From positions 1 to 64,000 of the forward strand of contig CBDAVS010000005.1 of NCBI GenBank assembly GCA_965201085.1: a stretch of DNA of 64,000 nt, given 5' to 3'. The DNA comes from JAPOUP01 sp965201085 (GTDB taxonomy: Bacteria > Pseudomonadota > Alphaproteobacteria > Rhodobacterales > Rhodobacteraceae). A program made the position numbers and the translations under genes. How positions within the stretch are numbered: position 1 is the first letter of the stretch; every line of letters starts with the position of its first letter. This document shows positions 44,992 through 54,599 of the stretch, piece by piece. The notes beneath the pieces are model-generated. The model was not told the DNA's origin and ran no database searches. It saw only the letters and a list, made by a program, of their open reading frames with translations.

Positions 44992-47900
44992 TCACCAGCG
45001 AACGCCGAGCTCCAGCCTGAGACCGTGCCCGGTCTCCGCCCCGCCGCGTTCCATGAGCGTCGCCTCCGCCCTGAGCGAGAGTTCGGGCGCACCCGCCTCC
45101 GGGACAAGGCGCCAGCCGAGACTGTAGTCCCGGGACCCGCGCTCGAAGCGGGCTCCGACGCTCGGGCCAGCGGTGAGGCGCCCGCCGAAGGCGGGGAGAC
45201 CGTACGCGGCCTGCGCCGACCAGCGGTCCGCGGCCTCGCCCGCCGCGCGCCCATGGAGCGGCTCCGCCGCGAACAGCGCGTCGAGCCCGCCCCCGGACCG
45301 TCCGCCCGTCTCCCGGCGCAGGCCGAGCGACAGGCCGCGCCCGCTCCCGGGATCCGCGTCATAGCCGAGCGCGGCGGAGAAGCCGCGCTCCCGGCGCCCG
45401 TCCGACCGGTGGGCGAGCAGGGTGCGTCCCGAGAGGTCGAGCGAGAGGCCGAGCCGGGGCGCCTCCCAGGCGACGCCGCCGCCCAGTTCGACCCCCAGGC
45501 CTCTTCCGGCGTCGCCGCCGTCGTGGCGTATCCCCGCCTCCGCTCTCGGGGTGAAGCCGCCGCCGTCCTCCAGCGGAACGCTCCAGCGCCCCTCGAGCCC
45601 CAGCCTGAGCCGCGTCACCTCGGATTCCGACGCCGCAAGGGTGCCGCCGGTCGCCACCACCCGCGCCGATCCGGTCCGCGACCACAGCGCGTCGGAGACG
45701 AGCGCGAGCGCCGGTCCGCGCGCCGCCTGCGGCGCCAGCAGGTCGCCCCGCAGCCCGGCGGCCATCATGCTCCAGTCCAGGTCGGCCTTCATCGCGGTCC
45801 CGCCCTCCGGGGTGAGCGTCATCGTGCCGGTGCCGTGGCCCGCCGCGCCCCATAGCCCGAGCCGCTCCGACGCCCGCAGGGATGCGTAGGGAACGACGCC
45901 GCCGAGCGACGCCTCCATCGCGTATGACTTCGCGCCGTCGTAGCGGCCCTCTCCGTCGCTCCAGGCGAGGGCGACCCCCCCGAGCCAGTCCCCGCCGCCG
46001 TAATCGACGCCGAGCATCGCCGTCGCGACCGTGCCGTCCAGGTCCGCCGCGCCCGTCTCCGCGTCGAAGCCCGACCGCGCCCCCCGGGCCCACAGCGCCA
46101 TGCTGGCGCCCGACCCGTCGCGCTCGCCGGTCAGGGCGAAGCCGCTGGCGGCCAGCGCCTCGACCACCGTCATCGCGCGTCCGCCGGGACGCGACAGCGC
46201 CCCCTCCCGGTCGCCGTGAAGGTCGGCCCCGGAGAGGAGGATCCTCTCCCCGGACCGCGCCCCGCCGCGTCCGAGCGGAATTCCGGCCAGCATGCCCCGC
46301 GCGCCGTGCGCGCGGTCCGCCGACAGGCGCCGGGCCACCCCGTCGAGCGCATGCTCCGCCACCGTGCGGCCGAAATGCGCCAGCCACGCCCCCGGCAACG
46401 GGTCGCTGTTGAGGATCGTCCCCACCGCCTCATCATCTTCGAGGACCGCCCCGCGCGCATCCGACAGCACCACCCGGAACGTCTCGCCCGGGTCGTCGTG
46501 GGCGTCGTCCAGGGTCCTCACCCGAACCGTTCTGGACGTGTCGCCCGGCGCGAAGACCAGCTCGCCGTCGCCGGCCTCGTAGTCCTCGCCCGCCCGCGCC
46601 GTCCCCGGCTCGGTGCGCCAGCGCACCCGCGCCTCGCGCGTCGAGACCGAAGAGAGCGTGACCGCGAACTCCAGAACGTCCCCCTCGTCGCCCTCCGCGT
46701 CGCCGACCGACAGCGTCGGTGACGGCGTGCCGGTGGCGGTGACCCGCGTGCCCGCCTGCACGCCGTCATCCGCCGCGTTGCGCGTATCCACCCGCACCAC
46801 ATAGGTCCTGCCGTTTTCCAGACCGGTGATGTCGTAGGCGGTGCCGTCCACTTCGTTGACGGGCGACAGCCTGTGGCCCGGCCCTTTCTTCCGCCAGCGC
46901 ACGCTGTAGCCGTTCGGGGCGGAGGCCGCCGGCGTCCAGAGCAGCCACAGCCCGCCATCAGCCGGAACGACCTGCAGGTTGGCCGCCTTCGTGGGGGTCG
47001 TGGTTATGGGACCGGCGTTCTGTTGGGACGGCTGCGTCCCGCCGGTGACCGCCGGGAAGGCAACGGTCGCCGTCGCCGTCTGCGTGCGCCCGTCCCTGGT
47101 TCCGGTGGCGGTCACCGTGACCGATGCGGGGCCTGAATTCGGAGCGGACGGCCGGCCGGTGATGGCGCCGGTGCCGGGGTCGATCTCCAGCCCCGACGGC
47201 AGTGTGCCCTCCGTCACCGCGTAGGTGATGCCCGAACCTTCCTCGAAGTGCAAGAGCTCCGGCGTCATGGCCTCGATTTCCGTGCCCGCGGTCAACCCGG
47301 TCGGCACCGCCGTATAGCTCAGGCCCGCCACACGCACCTCGAACTGGGCGATGTCGTGCTTCCTGGGCAGGACATCATCCTCCACCGTCACGGTGAACAT
47401 GGCGTCGCGGCCCGCCAGCAGCGGCGTCACCCGCACCGTGCCCGTGCCCGAAACGAGCGCCGTTCTTGCTGGCAGTCTCGGCGTGACGTCGAGCACTTCT
47501 GGATCGCGGATTGGCAGGGAGGCGTAGTAGAGGAGGTCATCGCCATCAGCGTCGCTCGCCGACACCGTCAGGTCAAACGCCACTCCCTGCGAGGCATAGG
47601 TGGGCTCGGTCGGGGTGGTTATCCCGGGCGCGTTCGGATTGGTTTCCGTGCCACCGTTCACCCTGCGGTTCGGATCGTCCGGCAGGGCCGGGTGGGACAG
47701 GTCCAGACCGGCATCGGTGTCAGACACGCTGATCCTGCCGCCATTGAGCCTGATGGCGTTGGCCGCGATGCTGATGCCGTTCGAATCCACGTCGCCCACC
47801 TTCACCTGATAGTTGGCGTATAAGGCGTTTTCCGAGGACCACGCCACGAATAACGGAACCTGCCTGACCGCATCGGCCGCGTCGCCGATCTTCAGGCCGA

Positions 47901-50550
47901 TGGCCGGTCTTCCGTCCGAGACATCCATCTCGACCGGCATTCTGAAATCAATCCTGATCTGGATCCTCTCGCCCACCTGATAGGTGCCGGTGCGGTCCAG
48001 CGGCGGGTTGAGGCTGTAGTGGATGGCGCTGATGTCGGGGCCGGACGGTGGACTGCCCGGCCGTTGGTTCCCCATCTCGGCCGCCGCGCCGTCCGAACGC
48101 CCGTCCGCGGTCGCCGTCACCGACACCGTGTAGGTAAGGGCCGGATTCAGCATCAGCCAGGTCGCGGTCGTGCCGGAGACCCGGTAGGCGGGACTCCGCA
48201 CGGTGCCGCCCCTATGCAGGACATGGGCCCTGTACCCCGTCGCCCCGGGCACCGCCGTCCAGGTTGCCGTCAACCCGTTCACGATCGGCGTCACCGTTAA
48301 ACCGGAGGGCATCGCCAGGTCCGTCACCGTTAAATCGGTCGGCACGCCCTGGACGGCGCCTGACCAGTCGCCGTCGGTGTGCGTCTTCGTGCTGGATGCC
48401 GCCTTCGAGCGCACGCGCACGTCGTAGGTCACGCCGTTGGCCAGGCCAGTGATGTCCGTGCCCGGCTCGGCGGATTCGATCGTGGTCACGCCCGACCCTT
48501 CCCAGCCCGTGACGGTCGATGCCTTCCACTGCAGCCCGTAGCCCGCCGCGGCCGTCACCGCGGCCCAGTTGGCCGTCAACCGCCCGTCGCCCACCTCCAG
48601 CGTCACTCTCGGCGGCGGCACCCTGAAGCGGAAGATGCGCGGGAAGTCGAGTGTCGCCGTCGCCGTCTGCGTGCGCCCGTCCCTGGTGCCGGTCACCGTC
48701 ACCGTGACCGACACACCCGTGCTTCCGTCGATGTCGGTCGGCGTGTCCGGCCTGCCGGAGATGGCGCCGGTGCGGGCGTTGATCTCCAGCCCCGAGGGCA
48801 GTTCGCCCGTCGTCAGCGCATAGGTGAAGGTCGAACCGTCCCTGAAGTCGGCGGTCTCCGGCCTAAGCGTCTCGAACCTCGCGCCCGCGCGCAGAACCGT
48901 CGGCAGCGCCGGATAGGTGAGGCTCGGTGCGCCCGACGTCATGCCTTCCGTATCGACAAACGTGTCCTGGAGTTCTTCTTTTGACGAATCCAGGGTCAAG
49001 ATACGCACAACGTAAGCGGTCTCGGGGTCAAGGCCGGTGATCTCTTGGGACGTTACCATCTCGGTGACCGTCGCCCTGTCGCCATCGTCGAAGATGAACG
49101 CCGTCTTCTTGCGCCAGCGCACGCTGTAGCCGTTCGGCGCGTGGCTCGCCGCCGTCCAGCGCGCCGTCAGTTCCCCCTGCGCGGTCGCCGTGACCGACAG
49201 GCCCGTCACCGCCGTCGGGAACCTGCTCCCTGAATCCTTTGGCGTGGCGGTCGCCGCGTTGGAAGGCTCGCTCCCGCCGATTTCGTTCACGGCGCGCACC
49301 CGAAAGGTGTATGACACGTCGTTCGTCAGGCCCGTCACCACAAGGCTGGGCTTCAATGCGCCGGGGTCCAGGCCGATCGCCATCCAGTCACCGCCATCGG
49401 TGCTGTACTCGAACCGCACCAGGGTGTCCCCTTCCGGGTGCGGATCCCAGGACAGCTTCACCTCGCGGTTGCCCGCCGCCGCCGTCAGTCCCGTGGGTGC
49501 CGCCGGCTTCTTCTTCTTCTTCGGCGTCGCGACCGTCGTCGGCGAAGCCAGGCCCGGCCCGACGTCGTTCACCGCCCGCACCTTGAAGTAGTATGTCCTG
49601 CCGTTCGTCAGGCCCGTCACCGTGTAGCTGGTCTCCGTGCCGCCGACCGACGTCCAGGTCCGACCGTTGTCCGGGCTGACCTCATAATCCTTCGGCTTTC
49701 CCCCGTGCGGGGGCTTATGCCAGGTCAGCTCCACCTGACCGTCGCCCGCCTCAGCCACCGGTTGCCCCGGCCTGCCCGGCGCAATCGCCGGCGTCACGTT
49801 CCTGGACTCCGTCGGCACGCCCAGAATCCTTGAAGCGCCGTTCCCGGCCACGTCACCCACCGCCCGTAGCCTGAATGTGTAGGGCCGGTCGTTGGTCAGG
49901 CCGGTAATCTTGTGGTCGAGGTCATTCCTGCCGATGGTGGTCGCCTGCCAGCCGTCTCCCGGGTCAACCTCGTAGCCCGTGATTCTGTCGTCCGCGGGCG
50001 GCGTCCAGCGCAGGATCACCACCGTGTCCCCCGCCTCGGCCACGAAGTCCGTCGGGGCCGGTATGGTCGTCGGCGTGCCCGCCACCGACGTGTGGCCGCC
50101 CCGTATTTCTTGTCCATTCCCGTCCAGCTTGTCCACCCGCACCACATAGGCCTTGTCGAGTTCAAGGCCAGTGATCGTGTAGCTCGTGCCGGTTTCCACC
50201 TCTCCGTTCGATAGGCTGGACCCCGCCTCCTTTACCCGCCAGCGCACCAGATAGCCCCCGGGCGAGTCCTCCGCCATCGTCCAGCTCACCTCCAGCGACC
50301 CGTTAACCGACTCGACAGTGAGATCCTCCAAGGGTTCGACCGGAGTTTGCGCCTGCGCGGCGGCGGGCAGGAGACCGGCGAGGAGCGTCGCGCAGGCGAG
50401 CAGCGCGGCCGCTAGCCGGATGAACCCCCTAGCGGCGGACTTCCGGGGGGGGGGGGGGGGGGTGATAGAACCGAAACCGGATACGGAACTAGAGGGGCAA
50501 CCGTCCCTTAAAACCGCCGTTGCCGCATTGACCGCGCCGCGTTCCGTCAT
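44992..50550 (-). CDS. Giant autotransporter with fibronectin III, putative-Ig and Calx-beta repeats
   Basis: This is an 1852-residue surface protein. After a 30-residue N-terminal extension and a Pro run (residues 31-35) comes a signal peptide (hydrophobic about 44-66, ending AQAQ). Fibronectin III repeats follow at about 70-535 (five) and again between about 640 and 820. He_PIG-type Ig repeats appear twice (LPSGLEINARTGAISGRP and LPSGLEIDPGTGAITGRP). A further FnIII (about 1240) and a Calx-beta domain (ARVRWRTEPGTARAGEDYEAG, written here at 21 residues as two parts ARVRWRTEPGT and ARAGEDYEAG) lead to an outer-membrane barrel of about 300 residues ending in LELGVRW with a terminal aromatic. 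Such passengers usually bind host or matrix ligands. The 18-C tract inside codons 30-36 lies upstream of the signal peptide with no usable start after it. Start ATG 50550. Confidence 0.88.
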   Translation of the reverse strand: MTERGAVNAATAVLRDGCPSSSVSGFGSITPPPPPRKSAARGFIRLAAALLACATLLAGLLPAAAQAQTPVEPLEDLTVESVNGSLEVSWTMAEDSPGGYLVRWRVKEAGSSLSNGEVETGTSYTITGLELDKAYVVRVDKLDGNGQEIRGGHTSVAGTPTTIPAPTDFVAEAGDTVVILRWTPPADDRITGYEVDPGDGWQATTIGRNDLDHKITGLTNDRPYTFRLRAVGDVAGNGASRILGVPTESRNVTPAIAPGRPGQPVAEAGDGQVELTWHKPPHGGKPKDYEVSPDNGRTWTSVGGTETSYTVTGLTNGRTYYFKVRAVNDVGPGLASPTTVATPKKKKKPAAPTGLTAAAGNREVKLSWDPHPEGDTLVRFEYSTDGGDWMAIGLDPGALKPSLVVTGLTNDVSYTFRVRAVNEIGGSEPSNAATATPKDSGSRFPTAVTGLSVTATAQGELTARWTAASHAPNGYSVRWRKKTAFIFDDGDRATVTEMVTSQEITGLDPETAYVVRILTLDSSKEELQDTFVDTEGMTSGAPSLTYPALPTVLRAGARFETLRPETADFRDGSTFTYALTTGELPSGLEINARTGAISGRPDTPTDIDGSTGVSVTVTVTGTRDGRTQTATATLDFPRIFRFRVPPPRVTLEVGDGRLTANWAAVTAAAGYGLQWKASTVTGWEGSGVTTIESAEPGTDITGLANGVTYDVRVRSKAASSTKTHTDGDWSGAVQGVPTDLTVTDLAMPSGLTVTPIVNGLTATWTAVPGATGYRAHVLHRGGTVRSPAYRVSGTTATWLMLNPALTYTVSVTATADGRSDGAAAEMGNQRPGSPPSGPDISAIHYSLNPPLDRTGTYQVGERIQIRIDFRMPVEMDVSDGRPAIGLKIGDAADAVRQVPLFVAWSSENALYANYQVKVGDVDSNGISIAANAIRLNGGRISVSDTDAGLDLSHPALPDDPNRRVNGGTETNPNAPGITTPTEPTYASQGVAFDLTVSASDADGDDLLYYASLPIRDPEVLDVTPRLPARTALVSGTGTVRVTPLLAGRDAMFTVTVEDDVLPRKHDIAQFEVRVAGLSYTAVPTGLTAGTEIEAMTPELLHFEEGSGITYAVTEGTLPSGLEIDPGTGAITGRPSAPNSGPASVTVTATGTRDGRTQTATATVAFPAVTGGTQPSQQNAGPITTTPTKAANLQVVPADGGLWLLWTPAASAPNGYSVRWRKKGPGHRLSPVNEVDGTAYDITGLENGRTYVVRVDTRNAADDGVQAGTRVTATGTPSPTLSVGDAEGDEGDVLEFAVTLSSVSTREARVRWRTEPGTARAGEDYEAGDGELVFAPGDTSRTVRVRTLDDAHDDPGETFRVVLSDARGAVLEDDEAVGTILNSDPLPGAWLAHFGRTVAEHALDGVARRLSADRAHGARGMLAGIPLGRGGARSGERILLSGADLHGDREGALSRPGGRAMTVVEALAASGFALTGERDGSGASMALWARGARSGFDAETGAADLDGTVATAMLGVDYGGGDWLGGVALAWSDGEGRYDGAKSYAMEASLGGVVPYASLRASERLGLWGAAGHGTGTMTLTPEGGTAMKADLDWSMMAAGLRGDLLAPQAARGPALALVSDALWSRTGSARVVATGGTLAASESEVTRLRLGLEGRWSVPLEDGGGFTPRAEAGIRHDGGDAGRGLGVELGGGVAWEAPRLGLSLDLSGRTLLAHRSDGRRERGFSAALGYDADPGSGRGLSLGLRRETGGRSGGGLDALFAAEPLHGRAAGEAADRWSAQAAYGLPAFGGRLTAGPSVGARFERGSRDYSLGWRLVPEAGAPELSLRAEATLMERGGAETGHGLRLELGVRW
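50445..50462 (-). repeat. 18-nt homopolymer (poly-C in the coding strand), candidate phase-variation switch
   Basis: The plus strand has 18 consecutive G, so the autotransporter mRNA has 18 C at codons 30 to 36. With 18 the signal peptide and passenger are in frame with the ATG at 50550. A gain or loss of one or two bases would put the long frame out of reach. Long G/C tracts in coding sequence are classic slipped-strand sites for surface proteins. The tract is also hard to sequence, so its exact length is uncertain. Confidence 0.8.
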
Positions 50551-51110
50551 CCCAGCCCCGCTTCATGCTCCAAGGTTCATCACATTACCGGCGTTCCACC
50601 GGATCATCAAGCGGTTTCCTGAAAAAGCGCTCGGCAGGCTGCGGCGGAAGATGGCCCCGTCCGCGGTGTCCGGAAAGCGATCCATTGATAAAAAAGGGGA
50701 AAATCCCCGCCACGCCGCTCCCGGGACGCGCCTCCCGCCCTGCGGACATCCGGCCCAGGCGGCCGCGCGGAACGGGGCCTTCTTCCGCCGCGGCGACCTG
50801 GGCCGCGCGCAGTCGTCGAGAGGTGATTCGGAAGCGCATGGGGACGCGCGCCGAAGGTCCGGTCCCAGGCGCCTCGGGCATCATGCCGGCGGGTTCGCCG
50901 GACGCCGCGGCGGCGGATAGACGATGGCCACACGATCCGGCATTTCGGAGAGCGTCATGCGAGAGGACGTTATGAACCTGACCGTCGGATGCGACGGGCG
51001 GGCGCGGCGCAGTCTGGCGCTGGCGCGACTGTGGGTCCATTCCGGTCGGTCCGCCGTAAGAAGATTTTCGGATCGGGTTTCAGCATACTGCAGGGCTCAG
51101 TTAGAAGAGG
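50551..51110. other. Upstream region of the autotransporter gene, no gene recognised
   Basis: 560 bases between the autotransporter start and a transposase remnant. A minus-strand frame spans most of it but does not resemble a known protein. The promoter of the autotransporter should lie within the first 200 bases. No clear -35/-10 pair was found. Confidence 0.35.
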
Positions 51111-51660
51111 TCGGCGCTGGCGAGCTGGAAGCCTCTGAAAGCCCGGCCTTTCCGCACGTGTCCCGATTCGTTGGATCCGGGAGGAACCGGAGATGCGCGG
51201 CCCCGGTTCTTCCGGTCTCCCGGATCATCCCCGCCGCCCGCCCGGACACGCGGGTGGTCTCCGTCCGCGACCGGGAAGGCGACCTGCGGGACCTCCTCTC
51301 CGGGGCCGACCTTCACGGCGACGCTCTCTCTGTCAGGGCGGGCCGCCCGGCGAAGCGGCGGAGTGCCTGTGGGACCATGTCGCCGCGCCGCACCGGCAGC
51401 TCCTGACCACGGAGCGTCCGGCGGAGGGGGAGGCCGACGCCGTGTTCGCCGCGACGGTTCTGGACCGGTACCTCAGCCGCCGGACGGTCAGGCACCCGAC
51501 ATCCGGACATCCGTCATCGACCCGGGGCACCCCGTCGGCTCGCATCCGAACCCGCAGCCGCCGGGGCGAAGAATGTCCGGCAGGGGCCCGGGCGGCTGAC
51601 CCGGGCCATCCAGGTCGTGACGCCCTCGGAAAGCGGAGACGGGAATGGGATAGTGCATAG
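51111..51660 (+). pseudogene. Tn5-like transposase remnant with internal deletions
   Basis: The segment begins with the TGGAAGCCTC end motif. It then reads ARPDTRVVSVRDREGDLRDL, LSGADLHGDALSVRAGRP, ECLWDHVAAPH and TTERPAEGEADAVFAATVLD in shifting frames. It jumps to GHPTS-like C-terminal debris and ends near a TCGGAAAGCGGAGACGGGAA stretch. Whole blocks of the catalytic core are missing. It is related to the fragments at 41-44 kb and to the terminal part of the element at 32.2-33.0 kb. Confidence 0.6.
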
Positions 51661-51662
51661 GT

Positions 51663-51880
51663 GTGGGACTTTGTAAGACGCAGACCGGCGCGTTCAGCGG
51701 GAAGCTGCAGAACCATGCGCACAGCGCCGCGCCGCGGCTTCCCGCGCATCCACCGGACCTTAAGGCGACTCCCCCGATGGAGGCAGGCGTCACGGACAGG
51801 CTGTGGCACAACGACGGCATCGCGCGGCAGGTCGAGGCGGCCCGAGCCGAAGCCTGGCCCCCGAGACCCCTGCAGCAGGA
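51663..51880 (+). pseudogene. Transposase C-terminal fragment
   Basis: The frame reads GKLQNHAHSAAPRLPAHPPD and then LKATPPMEAGVTDRLW. This fits the end of a DDE transposase whose usual form is L.NH...L, followed by KTLRVTPAMEAGVTDRLW. Only about 70 residues remain, without a catalytic core. Confidence 0.5.
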
Positions 51881-52083
51881 AATCAAGTTCAAACCTACCC
51901 ACTACCCCCGCGTTCGGCCTCCTGTCGGTGCGCCCGTTCTTCTCCAAGCCGCCCGATCCATCGCTCCGCAAGCCAAGTCGGAGACCTTCAACCGCCGCGG
52001 CAACCGAAAATGACGGTTGGCAAGTTTTGCGTATCAGTTCCAAACGATGCCAGACATGGATCACCCCCGGTCCGGCAGAATCA

Positions 52084-52860
52084 TCACCGCCGGAAACCGG
52101 GGCTTCCATGCGTTGGAATCGATCCACCAGCATGGTCTGGTCGGTGTTCGCAGCCTGCTTGCTTCGCTCTCACCAGAGCGACGAAGCGCTCCAATACCGC
52201 GAAGCCCTGATCTGAGGTGAAGCACTGTGAAACATAAGCGTCAACGTCGTGTCCCTTCACCTCGAACGCTGGCCGGTTCTGTTCCAGCCAGGTTTCAAGA
52301 TCTTCACCGGCCATCTCCAGGTGCGGCTGCACCCCCCAGACAAGGCCGCGCGACCAACGCCAAAGATGATTGCCGCAACCGGATCCGGAGGCCAAGACCT
52401 CGATTTCCGGCATGTCATCGCGCACTTCGTCACCGTGCCAGTGATAAACGTCAAACTCTGCAGGCAGTGCCGTGCACAGGTGGTCGTGGTTCTGCGCCTC
52501 GCGCGTCATAGAGATTGTCCCACGCCCACCCTCATGCGAGGCCCGTTGAAAGACCGCGTCCCGAGCCACCAGCGCTGAGGCCAGCACCTGACATCCGAAA
52601 CACAAGCCGATCATCGGTATGGATCTGTCGGCCAGTCTTGGCAACAGATCGTGCAGTCGGTGCACCCAATCCAGATCGTCATAGGCTCCGTTGAAACTTG
52701 GACTTACGTAAGCGCCGCAGAAGCGGGTGTGGCCCGGGAATTCATTCAGATTGGTGCGATAGGTCTCGATGCGCATTCCACTTGCGGCCAGGTGCCGATC
52801 AAAGCGCGTCACTGGCTGGCGGGCATGCCAGTTGTTCAAGTATAGAAAGGGTTGGTCCAC
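52084..52860 (-). CDS. Class I glutamine amidotransferase-like protein
   Basis: The 258-residue protein has a class I glutaminase fold. The nucleophile elbow is GLCFGCQ with Cys87, the catalytic His180 and Glu182 lie in VQPHLE, and a YHWHGDEV loop precedes them. Relatives include GMP synthase glutaminase-type and gamma-glutamyl hydrolase-type enzymes such as PuuD. The start is GTG, overlapping the TAG stop of hyuB by one base, so it is the third gene of a hydantoinase-like operon. It could hydrolyse a gamma-glutamyl or N-carbamoyl product, or supply ammonia. That role is inferred from position only. Confidence 0.85.
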   Translation of the reverse strand: MDQPFLYLNNWHARQPVTRFDRHLAASGMRIETYRTNLNEFPGHTRFCGAYVSPSFNGAYDDLDWVHRLHDLLPRLADRSIPMIGLCFGCQVLASALVARDAVFQRASHEGGRGTISMTREAQNHDHLCTALPAEFDVYHWHGDEVRDDMPEIEVLASGSGCGNHLWRWSRGLVWGVQPHLEMAGEDLETWLEQNRPAFEVKGHDVDAYVSQCFTSDQGFAVLERFVALVRAKQAGCEHRPDHAGGSIPTHGSPGFRR

Positions 52861-54599
52861 TATGCCGCTCCCGAATGCTTCCCATGCGCTGCGCGCCTGG
52901 CTGTCAGGTCCATTGACCCGTCTTCAAGGATCGCTACCTCGTAGTCTCTCAGGGCGTCTTCAACAGTGATCAGGCCATCCAGAACGTCCTGGCGAACACG
53001 TTCGGGGTCTCGGCAGATCGGATCGCCGAAGCCTCCCCCACCGGGCATCTCCAGAACAAGCCGCTTGCTGTAAGGAACGGTCTGCCGTCCCTTGCTTTTG
53101 AGACGTTCACCGGAATCCAGACGCACAATGCCGATCGCACCGTCATGCCCTCCGTGACGTCCCTTTGGCCGGTGCCAGGTGCGGTCGAACATCGCCGCGA
53201 CGCTGAACGGAGCGCCATTCTCGCAGCCAAATTCAAGCACCTGCCCCAGGCCGCCGCGATACTGCCCCGCCCCGCCAGAGCCTTCGCGGAACTCTTTGCG
53301 CCAAATGATCAGCGGATAATCCGCCTCGATGGCCTCAACGGGCGGCGTACGGACGCCGGAGGGAAAGGCCGTTGCAGACATACCGTCGAGGGTTGGGCGA
53401 CCGCCCGTCCCGCCAGTGTTGAACGAAATGACGTCAAAGTCTTCGGTCATGACCGGAGAATGGTCCGCCACTTCAGGATCGACCGCCGTCCTGCCGCCCC
53501 GGAACATTGGGTTCCACATCGCGCCGGCACCTTCCGCCGGAACCTTGTCAGGAGCGGCCTGCGCCAGGCATCCAAAAACAAGATCAGGCAGCATCTGGCC
53601 AATCACATGACGGGCCGAGACCGGCATGGGTCGCTGAACATTCAGGATGGAACCGACCGGCGCACGGACCTGTACCACGTTGATCGATCCTGCATTGCAC
53701 GGCACATTCGGGCCAATGATGCAGTTCACGCCGAAGACCGTATAGGCGATGCAGAAATTCATCACGACGTTGATGCCGAACAGGCAGGCGCCGGAGGTGC
53801 CGCCATAATCGACACTCAGCTGATCTCCGTGGACTGTCAGTGTTGCCTTCAGCCGGATCGGGTCGGTAAACCCGTCAAGCTCGGTTTCGTTGCTATAGAC
53901 GCCGTCCGGCAGGTCCCTGATCGCGGCCCGGATGCTGCCTTCGGACTGTTCGATGATGTAATCGCCAACCTCCTCGATATCATCAAGGCCAAACTCTTCG
54001 AGAATGGAAACAAGACGACGCGCCCCTTCGTCGTTGCAGGTCATCATGGCGTAAAAATCGCCTTCCATGTCCCCGGGATTCCGCACATTGGTCCACAGCA
54101 GACCCATCAGATCCCCGTTCACCTCTCCTTCGCGGGCCAGGTGCATGATCGGTATGTTGATGCCTTCCTCGTAGACCTGGCGGCTGTCCGGGCCAAAACC
54201 ACGACCGCCCATATCGACAATGTGGCAGGTGTTGGCCAGCAGCCCCACCATGCGCCCCCTGTAAAAGGCAGGCGTAACCACTGTGACGTCGTGATAGTGA
54301 CCGACCGAAAGCCAGGGGTCATTCGTGCAGTAGACATCGCCAGGCTTCATCCCATCGACGGGAAATTTCTCAACGAAGTGCTTCACGCATATCGCCATGG
54401 CATTCACATGCCCGGGTGTTCCGGTGACCGCCTGCGCAACCATATCGCCCCTGCGGTTGAAGACACCTGCCGACAGGTCACCGCATTCACGCACCGGCTG
54501 GCTGAACGCCGTTCTGATGACCGTTTGAGCCTGTTCTTCGATCGCGGAAACCAGGCGGCTCCAGATCAGCTGTCGGCGCAGGAGTTCAAGCTCTTTCAT
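52860..54599 (-). CDS. hyuB: Hydantoinase/oxoprolinase subunit B (HyuB family)
   Basis: HyuB and HyuA form ATP-dependent enzymes such as N-methylhydantoinase, 5-oxoprolinase, and acetone or acetophenone carboxylase. The 579-residue protein begins MKELELLRRQLIWSRLVSA. It has the family core SAGVFNRRGDMVAQAVTGTPGH-like stretch near residue 55 (conserved part GVFNRRGDMVAQ), NDPWLSVGHYHDVTVVTPAF, and a C-terminal MPGGGGFGDP. I chose ATG 54599 from family length; the frame is open 33 codons upstream inside hyuA. It overlaps hyuA by 14 bases. Confidence 0.93.
   Translation of the reverse strand: MKELELLRRQLIWSRLVSAIEEQAQTVIRTAFSQPVRECGDLSAGVFNRRGDMVAQAVTGTPGHVNAMAICVKHFVEKFPVDGMKPGDVYCTNDPWLSVGHYHDVTVVTPAFYRGRMVGLLANTCHIVDMGGRGFGPDSRQVYEEGINIPIMHLAREGEVNGDLMGLLWTNVRNPGDMEGDFYAMMTCNDEGARRLVSILEEFGLDDIEEVGDYIIEQSEGSIRAAIRDLPDGVYSNETELDGFTDPIRLKATLTVHGDQLSVDYGGTSGACLFGINVVMNFCIAYTVFGVNCIIGPNVPCNAGSINVVQVRAPVGSILNVQRPMPVSARHVIGQMLPDLVFGCLAQAAPDKVPAEGAGAMWNPMFRGGRTAVDPEVADHSPVMTEDFDVISFNTGGTGGRPTLDGMSATAFPSGVRTPPVEAIEADYPLIIWRKEFREGSGGAGQYRGGLGQVLEFGCENGAPFSVAAMFDRTWHRPKGRHGGHDGAIGIVRLDSGERLKSKGRQTVPYSKRLVLEMPGGGGFGDPICRDPERVRQDVLDGLITVEDALRDYEVAILEDGSMDLTARRAAHGKHSGAA

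Noticed and set aside
44734..46412. Long plus-strand and alternative-frame minus-strand open frames over the 3' part of the autotransporter gene
   Set aside because: They are shadows of the autotransporter barrel, whose own frame ends in a proper aromatic residue and has clear domain structure.
50585..51040. A minus-strand gene upstream of the autotransporter
   Set aside because: The frame lacks family similarity, and its residue make-up matches shadow frames in the same region.
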